Source: Psychrobacter sp. UBA6766 (GTDB lineage Bacteria > Pseudomonadota > Gammaproteobacteria > Pseudomonadales > Moraxellaceae). Taken from it: a stretch of 37,998 nt of DNA. The position numbers were made by a program, and so were the translations under genes. Location: positions 1 through 37,998 of the forward strand of contig NZ_DKGQ01000005.1 in NCBI RefSeq assembly GCF_002453355.1, given 5' to 3'. Below the pieces are notes generated by a model. That model ran no database searches. It worked only from the letters and a program-made list of their open reading frames with translations, and was not told the origin of the DNA. Positions 25,251-33,848 of the stretch are shown piece by piece (positions within the stretch are counted from its first letter, which is position 1; each line of letters starts with the position of its first letter).

Positions 25251-25850
25251 TTAACTTTCAGCGAATACGGATAGCGGGTTAAAACTCACTTCTGAGCGCG
25301 GCAATTTTGCCACGTCTTTTATACGCCAATCATCCTTACCATCATTGCTGACTTGTAAATAATACTTGGCTTTGACGGGGTCGATATCTACTTGGGCGCT
25401 ATATTTATTGCCTTCTTGATGTTTTAGCACCACATCACGATCTTTTTTGATATCGGTGGCATGTGAGATAGACAACTCTAACGTATCAGGATACGTAATA
25501 GGCCCACCGTTTAGTAACTTGCCAGACTGCAAGCTTTGCTCAGGATAATTCAGATAAAACACAACAGTCCCATTATCTGAAAATTGCATCTTTCCGTGTA
25601 AGTCTAAATCATAAGCGAGTTTGTCGCGCGAGACGTCCTGATAGAGGGTTTTGCCATCCATGTACCAATCGTCGCGTACCACACTGTCGCGGATTTGATA
25701 AGAGTAGTAAACAAACCAGAGACAAGCGATCACGACTAAAGCTGGCATGCCAATGACGAAGATAACCACCATATAATTCTTATACCATGGAAGGCTATCT
25801 TGATGCTTAAAGCTGTCTTGATGCTTAACGTTTGGAATTGGACTAGACAT
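25251..25850 (-). CDS. FixH-family protein (cbb3 oxidase biogenesis)
   Basis: A protein of 199 residues with one N-terminal membrane helix (about 27-50, YMVVIFVIGMPALVVIACL) and a beta-rich periplasmic domain. WY(M)DGKTLYQDVSRDKLA after the helix is typical of FixH proteins, which help mature the copper centre of cbb3 oxidases. The cytoplasmic tail contains a tandem KHQDS repeat (9-13 and 15-19), also visible as a short DNA duplication. It lies downstream of ccoG in the same direction, separated by 356 bases that include a MITE-like element, so it may no longer share the ccoG transcript. Confidence 0.8.
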   Translation of the reverse strand: MSSPIPNVKHQDSFKHQDSLPWYKNYMVVIFVIGMPALVVIACLWFVYYSYQIRDSVVRDDWYMDGKTLYQDVSRDKLAYDLDLHGKMQFSDNGTVVFYLNYPEQSLQSGKLLNGGPITYPDTLELSISHATDIKKDRDVVLKHQEGNKYSAQVDIDPVKAKYYLQVSNDGKDDWRIKDVAKLPRSEVSFNPLSVFAES

Positions 25851-25997
25851 AATATACCTATTAATCAGATATTCGTTTATAAAACGCTGTTTATCAGCTC
25901 GCTATAAACGCTATCAAAGAATAAACTGACGGCTTAACACAGCCAGCTTAATGATAAATAATTCATCCGCTAATCTTTAATTATTAATCATTGACTA

Positions 25998-26167
25998 GGG
26001 CGCGTCCTCAATTTAATCGATGGACATCTAAATGGGCTAAAAATGGCTAAATTTTGTCAAACTTCGTTAAATAGCTGGGTAATATCCCGATATTAACGGC
26101 GCTATTTTCCTTGTTTGGCTGCAATTTATCTCATTTTTATCACCATTTTTAAAATGAGGACACGCCC
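25998..26167. mobile_element. MITE-like element (170 bp) with TA target duplication
   Basis: The two ends are inverted repeats: left GGGCGCGTCCTCAATTTAA, right (complement) GGGCGTGTCCTCATTTTAA, 19 bases with two mismatches. They are flanked by a TA duplication (25996-25997 and 26168-26169). The interior has no coding capacity. Short length, terminal repeats and TA duplication fit a miniature element moved by an IS5- or IS630-like transposase elsewhere in the genome. It sits between ccoG and fixH. Confidence 0.8.
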
Positions 26168-26206
26168 TAACGGATGAATAAATAAAATTAACTAACGTTC
26201 AATAGC

Positions 26207-27619
26207 TTATTGCCCTTGCGTGGTAAAGATATTTTGTTTACTGACATTATATTTACCATCTTCGCTGGTAACCGTTAAAGTAACTGGCGTTTGACCAAAC
26301 TCAATCACATCAGGGTCACCATAAATACTGACGGGCATATCAAAGCTTTCACCTGCTTCTAATGGCACATCGTTAAAACGTACCCCTAAGCTTAGGCCAT
26401 CTTGAGGCTCAAGGCTTACTTTATAAGTATGAGCATCTTGGGTTTTATTGGTCAATTTGACAATATAGCTGTTTTCAATCATACCTTGCTGATTTAATGA
26501 CGACAACTGATTGCGGTCACGGCGAATATCAATCTCTAGCGGTACGCGGTCAGTCAATGCATATACCACACCGCCACAAAGCACCGCCAGCAAGGTTAAG
26601 TAGGCAAAAAAGCGTGGTCGGAAGACGTGGCTCTGCTCTTTCTCTACCAATTGACGCTCGGTCGTATAACGAATCAGTCCGCGTGGGTAGCCAACTTTAT
26701 CCATCACCTCATTACAGGCATCGACACAGGCAGCACACTGAATACAAGCAACTTGCAAACCGTCACGAATATCAATCCCAGTCGGGCAGACCTGAACGCA
26801 CATCTGACATTCAATACAATCGCCCAAGTTTTCAGGATGGGTTCCTTTTTTGCGTGCGCCGCGCGGCTCACCGCGTTCATAATCGTATGAAACGACCAAT
26901 GTATCTTTATCAAACATCACACTTTGAAAGCGACCGTACGGACAGATTTGAATACACATCTGCTCACGCATATAGCCTGCATTCACATAAGTTGAAAAAG
27001 CGAAAATAAATATCGATACCCATATCCAAGTTGACCAGTCAGGGAAGGGGATCACACCCCCTAACATTTGCCAACTACCATATAGAGCTTCTGTCCCTGA
27101 TACATAACTGACGAAAGTCGTCGCTGTAATCATCGAAAACACAAACCAGACAAAGTAGACAATAAAGCGCTTAAATGCTTTTTTGGCACTCATGGGTTCT
27201 TTATCAAATTTAATACGCTTATTACGATCGCCAATCACCAATTTTTCTACATACTGAAACATATGCGTCCAAATAGTTTGTGGGCAAGCATAACCGCACC
27301 AGACCCGCCCTGCATATACCGTCACCATAAATAGGGCAAAGGCCGCAATAAGAGCAAAGGCGGCAATAAAGTAAAAGTCTTGCGTTAAAAAGGTCATGCC
27401 AAAAATATAATAATGCTGTGACGGCACATCAAACCAGATAGCTTGTCTACCGTTATAGCGTAACCACGGTAAAATCAAAAATAACGCTAATAATGCATAC
27501 ATGCTAATCACTCGGATATTTTGATAGAATCCAGTGATAAATCTAGGATGAACGCGTTTTTTATTGGCATTAAGATCGACTTCAACGATAGGGATTTTAT
27601 TGGATGGTTGTGCTGACAT
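26207..27619 (-). CDS. ccoG: Cytochrome c oxidase accessory protein CcoG (RdxA/FixG)
   Basis: A membrane iron-sulfur protein of 470 residues. About five hydrophobic helices (38-52, 78-102, 152-172, 196-212, 335-352) surround conserved cysteine motifs: VWCGYACPQTIW (107-117), MCIQICPYGRFQS (221-233), then two ferredoxin-type 4Fe-4S motifs, CIECQMCVQVCP (268-279) and CIQCAACVDACN (292-303). The C-terminal periplasmic domain is immunoglobulin-like. CcoG is involved in copper handling for cbb3 oxidase assembly. It lies 379 bases downstream of ccoP, past a terminator, so it has its own promoter. Confidence 0.93.
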   Translation of the reverse strand: MSAQPSNKIPIVEVDLNANKKRVHPRFITGFYQNIRVISMYALLALFLILPWLRYNGRQAIWFDVPSQHYYIFGMTFLTQDFYFIAAFALIAAFALFMVTVYAGRVWCGYACPQTIWTHMFQYVEKLVIGDRNKRIKFDKEPMSAKKAFKRFIVYFVWFVFSMITATTFVSYVSGTEALYGSWQMLGGVIPFPDWSTWIWVSIFIFAFSTYVNAGYMREQMCIQICPYGRFQSVMFDKDTLVVSYDYERGEPRGARKKGTHPENLGDCIECQMCVQVCPTGIDIRDGLQVACIQCAACVDACNEVMDKVGYPRGLIRYTTERQLVEKEQSHVFRPRFFAYLTLLAVLCGGVVYALTDRVPLEIDIRRDRNQLSSLNQQGMIENSYIVKLTNKTQDAHTYKVSLEPQDGLSLGVRFNDVPLEAGESFDMPVSIYGDPDVIEFGQTPVTLTVTSEDGKYNVSKQNIFTTQGQ

Positions 27620-27998
27620 AAACGTGCCTCTTTAAAAAAAGAATCAGTCTGCTGGCATGGGTAACAAAGAGCGGTAAAGCAAAATTTTTTGGCGTTGCGA
27701 TGTTATCAATGTCAGTTGAGAGCAGAATAGCGCTCAATGGACGAAAAATAATGCTAGACATAGTTTAGCATCAGTTAACCTATAAATGGGGTGAATGTTC
27801 AAAAAAACAATCGTTAATTGATAATAAAAAAGGGCAATAAAGCCTTATATCATCTCAATTTTTGACGTTTATTTTTCAATTGATTCTTTAATTTAACTAA
27901 TGAAAATTTTATATATAATAAGCTAATTATAAAAAAAGGAGAGCTGATATTTCAGGTCTCCTTTTTTAACTCACCATACTATTTAACTCACCACAGTA
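27620..27998. other. Gap between ccoP and ccoG
   Basis: These 379 bases hold the ccoP-side terminator and, presumably, the ccoG promoter. The remainder is A+T-rich. A small GGGC...GCCT hairpin lies near 27832-27847. No exact FNR/Anr box (TTGAT-N4-ATCAA) was found. Confidence 0.4.
27931..27968 (-). terminator. Terminator of the ccoNOQP operon
   Basis: Arms AAAAAAAGGAGA and TCTCCTTTTTT with a loop of about 13 bases, 30 bases beyond the ccoP stop. The symmetric A/T runs may also allow rightward termination. Confidence 0.88.
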
Positions 27999-29153
27999 TC
28001 AACTTTCTTTAACTGCCGCAGGTTTAGCAGCTTTTGGTGCGGTAGTACTTGCCGGAACTTTGCCTTTGGCTTGGTCCGTTTCAGCGCCACGATCTGACAG
28101 TGAGTAAACATAAGCGGCAAGCAGCATAATGCGCTCATTCCCCAGTTTAGATTCCCACTCAGGCATCACACCTGCACGGCCATAACGGATAGTCTCGCGA
28201 ATAGTTTCACGGTCACCGCCGTATAGCCAAATTTTATCAGTCAAGTTTGGTGCGCCAGTAGAGATCATACCTTTAGCATCTTCACCATGACAAAGTACAC
28301 AGTTAGTAGGCTCATGGAAGATGGCTTTACCTTGAGCGACTTTGGCTTCATCAAGCTCATAACCTGGTTGGTTACCAGATATTGACAAGACATATTCAGC
28401 CGCTGCACGCACGCCATCTTCACCCAGTTGGTCGCGCCAAGCTGCCATACCACCAACGCGGCCATTATGTAGGGTTGTCAAGATGTTTGACGCTTCTCCA
28501 CCATATAACCAGTCATTGTCAGTTAGATTTGGGAAGCCTTGTGCACCTTTGGCGTTAGAGCCGTGACAGACCGAACAGTTCTGTAAAAACAGGCGACTAC
28601 CCACTTTTAACGCATTGGGGTTTTCAGAAAGCTTTTCTACATAAGGTGCAAGTTCGGTAACTTTCTCATCAATTTGAGATTGTAGCTCTGCTGGCGGTTT
28701 CTCGCTGCGACGCATGGTTGCTTGCATCTCAGAAAGCTCGGCTAGAGTTTTTGTGGCACCGCTCGCACCAGCTTTAGCCAAGATGTTTTTCTCGAAGTTA
28801 TCAGTAAACACTTTGTTGTTACTTTCGAGGTCACTTGCTAACTCGTTATGTGAAGTCCACGGTTTCGTTTCGCCGTCCACTTCTACAGTTGTGATACCTT
28901 CCCATTTCGATGGAAAGATAGCAGGGAAAAATATCCAGTATGCAATAGCCCAAATAATTGAGCCAAAAAATATCACTAACCACCATTTAGGCAGTGGCTT
29001 ATCGTATTCTTGAATACCGTCATAACTATGGCCAGTAGTACCGTCTTCTTCTACTTCTGGCTTGTATTTCAATACCATTAGTAAAACACCGAGGATAAAC
29101 GCCCAGCACATGATACTTAATACAGTTATCCAAGAACTCCAAAAAAATGTCAT
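27999..29153 (-). CDS. ccoP: cbb3-type cytochrome c oxidase subunit III, CcoP (diheme)
   Basis: A protein of 384 residues. Two hydrophobic helices (about 6-28 and 57-79) anchor it. Two class I cytochrome c domains follow, with heme motifs CSVCH (193-197) and CVLCH (285-289). An extra segment of about 100 residues (83-180), rich in charged residues and probably helical, separates the anchor from the first heme domain. The subunit passes electrons to CcoO and the CcoN active site. It overlaps ccoQ by four bases (ATGA), showing tight translational coupling. The Ala/Lys/Pro-rich tail (after about 360) is probably disordered. Confidence 0.94.
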   Translation of the reverse strand: MTFFWSSWITVLSIMCWAFILGVLLMVLKYKPEVEEDGTTGHSYDGIQEYDKPLPKWWLVIFFGSIIWAIAYWIFFPAIFPSKWEGITTVEVDGETKPWTSHNELASDLESNNKVFTDNFEKNILAKAGASGATKTLAELSEMQATMRRSEKPPAELQSQIDEKVTELAPYVEKLSENPNALKVGSRLFLQNCSVCHGSNAKGAQGFPNLTDNDWLYGGEASNILTTLHNGRVGGMAAWRDQLGEDGVRAAAEYVLSISGNQPGYELDEAKVAQGKAIFHEPTNCVLCHGEDAKGMISTGAPNLTDKIWLYGGDRETIRETIRYGRAGVMPEWESKLGNERIMLLAAYVYSLSDRGAETDQAKGKVPASTTAPKAAKPAAVKES

Positions 29154-29332
29154 CGTTCATCCTTATTGCGCTGCTTTTCAGACAAAGGTTCTTTATCTTT
29201 GTCGTCAAGCGCAAGTTGTGCATCTTCTTCGAAGCGTTTTTTGTTTTTTGGCGAATACGCCCACCATGCAACGCCTACGAAGGCAATAAAGGCAGAAACG
29301 GTCGCAATTGTTTGTAATTCACCAATACCCAT
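29150..29332 (-). CDS. ccoQ: cbb3-type oxidase small subunit CcoQ
   Basis: A single-helix membrane protein of 60 residues (MGIGELQTIATVSAF, helix about 8-28) with a charged cytoplasmic tail rich in Lys, Glu and Asp, the usual CcoQ form. It stabilises the cbb3 complex. Position is decisive: its start overlaps the ccoO stop by one base (TAATG) and its stop overlaps the ccoP start by four. Confidence 0.9.
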   Translation of the reverse strand: MGIGELQTIATVSAFIAFVGVAWWAYSPKNKKRFEEDAQLALDDKDKEPLSEKQRNKDER

Positions 29333-29970
29333 TAGCGCTGTCCTTCCATCGCAGTACCTAATTGCTGTAAATAGGCAACCAAAGCATCAAGCTCGGTGGC
29401 GCCAAGTACCACATCTGGGGCTCCCTCGATATCTTCATCAGTATAAGGTACACCAAATTGATCACGGAATAGACGCATTTTGGTTTGCACATTGGTACCA
29501 TTTACTTCATTGGTTGCAAGCCATGGGAAACCAGGCATTACAGACTCAGGAACTAATGAACGTGGATCAATAAGATGTTGTTTTTGCCAATCTACAGAGT
29601 AGCGTCCACCAACACGTGCCAAATCAGGTCCAGTACGTTTTGATCCCCATAAAAAGGGATGATCCCACGTAGATTCAGCGGCACGCGAATAGGGTCCATA
29701 ACGCTCAACTTCTGCACGTAATGGACGTACCATTTGAGTATGGCAAACGTGACAACCTTCACGAATATAAATATCACGACCTTCAAATTCGAGTGCAGTC
29801 CACGGTTCCATAGAGGGAAGGGGAGCGTTCACCCCACCTTCTTCAGCGCCTCTGTAATCATATATCAGCGGTACGATTTCAACGAGTGTTGCAAAGCTAA
29901 TAGCAATGACGATACCGATGACCAATAAGCCTGTATTTTTTTCAATAATTTCATGCGGTGTACCAGCCAT
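29332..29970 (-). CDS. ccoO: cbb3-type cytochrome c oxidase subunit II, CcoO (monoheme)
   Basis: A protein of 212 residues, the normal length. One N-terminal helix (about 13-36) anchors a periplasmic cytochrome c domain with heme motif CHVCH (73-77). The probable axial Met is in VPESVMPGFPWL (Met145). YGPYSRAAES and HPFLWGSKRTGPDLARVG are family blocks. It relays electrons from CcoP to CcoN. It starts 9 bases after the ccoN stop. Confidence 0.95.
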   Translation of the reverse strand: MAGTPHEIIEKNTGLLVIGIVIAISFATLVEIVPLIYDYRGAEEGGVNAPLPSMEPWTALEFEGRDIYIREGCHVCHTQMVRPLRAEVERYGPYSRAAESTWDHPFLWGSKRTGPDLARVGGRYSVDWQKQHLIDPRSLVPESVMPGFPWLATNEVNGTNVQTKMRLFRDQFGVPYTDEDIEGAPDVVLGATELDALVAYLQQLGTAMEGQR

Positions 29971-29979
29971 GATCGCTCC

Positions 29980-31461
29980 TTATACGTTAGCTGCCGAAGG
30001 TTTATCAACACTAGGTTCATGATCCGTTGGGTCAGCAATATCGACAGGTTTACCTTCTGGCATCTTAAGTGTTTTATAAACGTTATATGCCATGACAAAC
30101 ATACCCGATACATACAATAGGCCACCAAAAGCACGACCAATATATGGGAAATGTGAGAACTCAACTGTATCAACGAAGCTATATACCAACGTACCGTCTG
30201 GATTGGTTGCTAGCCACATCATGCCTTGGCCGATACCTGAAATCCACATAGAAACGATATAGAAAATAGTACCCGCTGTTGCCAACCAGAAATGCGTGGT
30301 GATTAAGCTAATAGAGTACATTTTTGGTTTGTTATAAATACGTGGTAACAGTACATATAACGAACCAATGGTAATCATTCCGACCCAGCCAAGTGCGCCT
30401 GAGTGTACGTGACCAATTGTCCAATCAGTGTCATGCGATAATGCGTTGACTGTCTTAATAGACATCATTGGCCCTTCGAACGTTGACATTGCATAGAATG
30501 ACAATGCCACAATCATAAAGCGAATGATCGGATCGGTACGTAACTTATCCCAACTACCAGATAGGGTTAGGACACCGTTAATCATACCACCCCAAGATGG
30601 TGCAAATAGAATGATAGAGAACACCATTGCTAACGACTGCGTCCAATCTGGAATCGCTGAGTAGTGTAAATGGTGACCACCGGCCCACATATAAGAAGCA
30701 ATCAATGCCCAAAAGTGAACGATAGACAGACGATAAGAATAAATAGGACGACCAATCTGAACCGGAACGAAGTAATACATCATCCCAAGGAAGGCAGCCG
30801 TTAGATAAAAACCTACCGCGTTATGACCCCACCACCACTGCACCATCGCATCGGTCGCACCGCCAAATATTGAATAAGATTTAAACGCACTAACAGGGAT
30901 AGCCATACTATTTACAATATGGAGTAGTGCAATGGCAATAATAAACGCACCAAAGAACCAGTTAGCCACATAGATATGTGAGGTTCTACGTTTAATCAGT
31001 GTGCCGAAGAAAACGATGGCATAAGATATCCAGACCAACGCAATCAAGATATCGATTGGCCACTCAAGCTCAGCGTATTCCTTAGTCGATGTCAGACCTA
31101 AAGGAAGGGTAATAATCGCTGAGACGATAACCGCTTGCCAACCCCAAAAGGTGAACCAAGCTAAGTAAGGCGCAAATAGTCTCGTTTTACATGTACGCTG
31201 AACCACATAATAAGAGGTCGCGAACAGGGCAGAGCCACCAAATGCAAAGATAACCGCGTTGGTGTGAAGCGGTCTTAAACGACTAAATGTCAACCATGGA
31301 ATGTCAAAGTTTAGTGCTGGCCATGCTAACTGAGAAGCAATGAATACACCAATACTCATGCCGACGATGCCCCATATCACGGCCATTACCGCAAAGAATC
31401 TTATGACAGTAATTTCATACTCACGGTCAATTGGGGCGACTGCTGTGTTTTGTAAACTCAT
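29980..31461 (-). CDS. ccoN: cbb3-type cytochrome c oxidase catalytic subunit I, CcoN
   Basis: A heme-copper oxidase subunit of 493 residues with about twelve helices. Low-spin heme ligands are His66 (RPLHTNAV) and His353. The CuB site is formed by His213 (WWWGHNAVGF), His263 and His264 (GGHHLHYS). GHVHSGALGW (350-359) supplies the heme ligands of the binuclear centre. The Tyr in LGMMYYFVPV matches the cross-linked Tyr of cbb3 enzymes. It reduces oxygen with high affinity while pumping protons. It is first in the ccoNOQP operon, with an unusual palindromic array about 120 bases upstream that may be its control site. Confidence 0.96.
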   Translation of the reverse strand: MSLQNTAVAPIDREYEITVIRFFAVMAVIWGIVGMSIGVFIASQLAWPALNFDIPWLTFSRLRPLHTNAVIFAFGGSALFATSYYVVQRTCKTRLFAPYLAWFTFWGWQAVIVSAIITLPLGLTSTKEYAELEWPIDILIALVWISYAIVFFGTLIKRRTSHIYVANWFFGAFIIAIALLHIVNSMAIPVSAFKSYSIFGGATDAMVQWWWGHNAVGFYLTAAFLGMMYYFVPVQIGRPIYSYRLSIVHFWALIASYMWAGGHHLHYSAIPDWTQSLAMVFSIILFAPSWGGMINGVLTLSGSWDKLRTDPIIRFMIVALSFYAMSTFEGPMMSIKTVNALSHDTDWTIGHVHSGALGWVGMITIGSLYVLLPRIYNKPKMYSISLITTHFWLATAGTIFYIVSMWISGIGQGMMWLATNPDGTLVYSFVDTVEFSHFPYIGRAFGGLLYVSGMFVMAYNVYKTLKMPEGKPVDIADPTDHEPSVDKPSAANV

Positions 31462-31579
31462 TGGATGATTCCTTTACAGCCTGAATTATCAGTAGAATTA
31501 ACTAATTTTCCACAGCCTCTACATTATAAAAAATCATAAGCAGATAATGACTGCGCTACATGCTGTTTTTTGACTGATC

Positions 31580-31605
31580 TTATCATTGATAACTTATCAA
31601 TTATC
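31580..31605. promoter_or_regulatory. Overlapping palindromes upstream of ccoN (putative operator)
   Basis: The sequence reads TTATCA-t-TGATAA-c-TTATCA-a-TTATC: alternating half-sites with one base between them. This gives two overlapping perfect palindromes, including ATTGATAA-c-TTATCAAT (31586-31602). It resembles an FNR/Anr box (TTGAT-N4-ATCAA), but the spacer is five bases, so the regulator is uncertain. Confidence 0.5.
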
Positions 31606-32167
31606 GTACTTCATTAACTATCAAGCTAGGGCTATGTTAGTTACCAGCTATCGCTGATAAGTAGAGAGCGGCGATAAAAATGCCCTGCGCTCAAAGCTAG
31701 TCGATAGTAGGATTGTTAATAAAGGGTCAGATTTGATAAGACACTAAGCCTTCTTTGAGCATCAAACATCTATTGAGGCTGAGTATATATCTTAATTATT
31801 ACTGTTAAAAGTAGTATGAACGAAGATAGATACTGATATTCAACTGGTAACAAAAACTTATGCACCATAAATGTATGCTAGCGGCGGCTGACAAAAAACA
31901 TCTTTACGTAATGTTTAGTTAAAACTCCCGACTCTGTTTAAGGGTATTGTAACGCAAACCTAATCAAATATCATCAGAACTATGCGCCAAAATACAAACT
32001 CTTTAGTAAAAATAGTTGCAAATAACATAATATTGCAGCGTTATGCATCTATTTTATACCCAATTTCCCTACTATTCTAGGGGTGAAAAAAGATACTGTT
32101 CTTCTGCTGAAAAATATAATCCTACGAAGGTTTTGTATCAATAACGCTATTCGCGCCGTAAATAGGT

Positions 32168-32197
32168 TTTACTTATTAACAAGTGGCGCCTTATAAT
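32168..32197 (+). promoter_or_regulatory. Putative promoter of the SCP2-domain gene
   Basis: TTTACT (32168-32173) and TATAAT (32192-32197) are 18 bases apart. The -10 is embedded in GGCGCC-ttataat-GGCGC sequence. Confidence 0.5.
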
Positions 32198-32226
32198 GGC
32201 GCTCTGCAGTATTGCTAACAAGTGGC
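32177..32226. repeat. Direct repeat TAACAAGTGGC, two copies 39 bases apart
   Basis: Identical 11-mers at 32177-32187 and 32216-32226 flank the putative -10 element. A partial copy (TTAACAA) occurs near 32240. They could be binding sites for a regulator of the downstream gene. Confidence 0.6.
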
Positions 32227-32334
32227 TTTTACACTGATGTTAACAAATATTTTAATCATTTAAATAGCGGTTAGGCTCAGGTGTTTAATAGTACGGGCCT
32301 ACTATCATAAATAATAGGTATTAAGGATAATAAT

Positions 32335-32724
32335 ATGGCAGTTTTTTTGACAGACGAGTGGTTTGAGCAAGTTGAGCAAATGGGTCGAGAAGCCGGTGAA
32401 TTAAATTTACCACCTGCTTTGGCTAATATGGTCGTGAACCTAAAAGTAACCGACACTGAACAAAACATTGAAGCCAGTTTCGCCGATGGCTTATTGCATC
32501 GCGGCTTAAATGATGCGGCGACAACTACCTTGCTATTGGATCGCAATATTCTGCAGTCCATCATTACCAATTTTGATACCAATGAAATCATGGGCGCTTT
32601 TATGGCAGGCAAAATCCGTGTCGAAGGCGATATGTCACAATTGATGGCAGTACAGACTGCGCGTCCAAGTGCTGAGCAAAAAGAGCTTTATAGTCGTATT
32701 AAGTCAATGACAACGTTGGCGTAG
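32335..32724 (+). CDS. SCP2 sterol-binding domain protein
   Basis: A small cytoplasmic protein of 129 residues. It fits the SCP2-like lipid-binding fold: NLKVTDTEQNIEASFADGLLH followed by a strand-rich middle, then the conserved FMAGKIRVEGDMSQLM near the C-terminus (an (A/S)F..GK(I/L)...G(D/N).. pattern). Such proteins bind lipids or acyl-CoA in a hydrophobic cavity; the ligand here is unknown. The start is supported by AAGGATAATA before the ATG. It is monocistronic, with a terminator at 32768-32802. Confidence 0.82.
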   Translation: MAVFLTDEWFEQVEQMGREAGELNLPPALANMVVNLKVTDTEQNIEASFADGLLHRGLNDAATTTLLLDRNILQSIITNFDTNEIMGAFMAGKIRVEGDMSQLMAVQTARPSAEQKELYSRIKSMTTLA

Positions 32725-32767
32725 TTAACAGCCTTTAAGTCTTTATCGAAAAGCGTGTCGTATAGCA

Positions 32768-32802
32768 TAAAAAGCCCTTACAATTTCTTTAAGGGCTTTT
32801 TG
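32768..32802. terminator. Bidirectional terminator after the SCP2 gene
   Basis: Arms AAAAAGCCCTTA and TAAGGGCTTTTT. It lies between the SCP2 gene and the converging gene at 32868. Confidence 0.9.
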
Positions 32803-32867
32803 TTTAGAGACTAAGTAAGATGTTAAATAAAGCTTGGTAAGTAAAGTGTTTTTAAGGTAAATAATGC

Positions 32868-33848
32868 TTAGCTGGCTTTTGATTGTTGCGTATTCGATTG
32901 CGGTTTCTGATTTTCTTTATAAATAGCCGCTTGTAGCCAGATGTTCGCCTGCACGTAATCATGCACTTGAATAGCAGCAGTGGCTTCGGTTTTAGGCGCG
33001 CCGATACGAATGACAAACGGGTCTGCATCTTGCTCACGCAGTACCACCACATCAAATAAGATGATGGTCTGACCATTAAATAGCGTTTCTTGCTTACCAA
33101 GTACCTGACCTTGGCACCAAGCTTCGTCTTCTTGTCCTACGGTATCACCGAACAGGTAAGCGCACATATGACCTAAATTAATTTCAACAGGTGCCATTTG
33201 CTCTTTAGTTTCAGGTTGCCATGCTTTGATTTGTTCTTGTAAGTCATCGGGCATTTTTCCATCATTAGCGGCGACAATATCGTTAAAGGCGCGATGATAG
33301 CGAATGGCTTCTTGGTCTTCGACCATAATGACTTCGTCTTGTTTGCTAAGCTTAATTTCATGTGCCCAAGCACTGAAATTCACGTAATAGGCCATATTTT
33401 GCTGATACAAATGACGGTTGGCAGTATACAGTTGGTCAAAAGCATAAATGATGCTGCCGTCAGCGGTGCGTAAGCGTAATACCGCATCGTGAGTATTGTC
33501 ATTGACAATCATGCGTTCGATTTTGCAAGTCAGTCCATAAGGACTATCGACACAAGGATAGGCGTTAATAAAGCATTCAGGCTTACCGTCTTTCATTGCC
33601 AATACTTGATTGATGTGACAAGGCTGGTCTTCAGAGAGTAATAAGCAGCTGTCTTTGGCACTGACGTTACTGTTTAGCCCTTTAGGCATGGCGGCTTTTT
33701 CAATCATCTTTTGCAGCCATTCTGGCACATCATGACTCATGTCATCGGTCAGAATACGCCAATGATCGGCGTGGCCGGCCGACTGCTCGTCAGTTAGGGT
33801 GATTTTGGTAGGCGATTGGATATTTTTATATTGATAATTTATGGTCAT
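32868..33848 (-). CDS. Conserved-looking protein of unknown function
   Basis: A soluble protein of about 326 residues with no signal peptide or membrane helix. No family was recognised. It has many cysteines in short contexts (KDSCLLL, QPCHINQ, PECFINAYPCVD, LTCKIERM, HMCAYLFGD, AWCQGQV), too scattered for a zinc motif to be assigned. The C-terminal tail (from KENQKPQSN) is polar and probably disordered. Composition and codon use look like those of its neighbours. The start is put at MTINYQYK (33848) because GAG lies seven bases upstream; an in-frame ATG at 33875 lacks a site. It is monocistronic and ends near the terminator at 32768-32802. Confidence 0.7.
   Translation of the reverse strand: MTINYQYKNIQSPTKITLTDEQSAGHADHWRILTDDMSHDVPEWLQKMIEKAAMPKGLNSNVSAKDSCLLLSEDQPCHINQVLAMKDGKPECFINAYPCVDSPYGLTCKIERMIVNDNTHDAVLRLRTADGSIIYAFDQLYTANRHLYQQNMAYYVNFSAWAHEIKLSKQDEVIMVEDQEAIRYHRAFNDIVAANDGKMPDDLQEQIKAWQPETKEQMAPVEINLGHMCAYLFGDTVGQEDEAWCQGQVLGKQETLFNGQTIILFDVVVLREQDADPFVIRIGAPKTEATAAIQVHDYVQANIWLQAAIYKENQKPQSNTQQSKAS

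Larger units (their letters stand above)
31462..32334. other. Long gene-free region between ccoN and the SCP2 gene
   Basis: These 873 bases separate two divergent genes. The ccoN side has a leftward -10 TATAAT (31523-31528) and the palindromic array at 31580-31605. The right end has a rightward promoter (about 32168-32197) between direct repeats. The middle (about 31650-32150) has several stop codons in every frame and no recognised gene, tRNA or known RNA family. An unannotated small RNA cannot be excluded. Confidence 0.5.

Noticed and set aside
26497..27009. 170-codon open frame antisense to ccoG
   Set aside because: It lies wholly inside ccoG, has a Arg/His/Ser-biased composition and matches no family; it is a shadow frame.
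31586..31600. Classical FNR/Anr box upstream of ccoN
   Set aside because: The half-sites TTGAT and ATCAA are perfect, but the spacer is five bases instead of four, so it is reported as an unassigned palindrome.
32277..32612. 111-codon open frame antisense to the SCP2 gene
   Set aside because: It overlaps the well-supported SCP2 gene and its promoter, with no motif or ribosome binding site.
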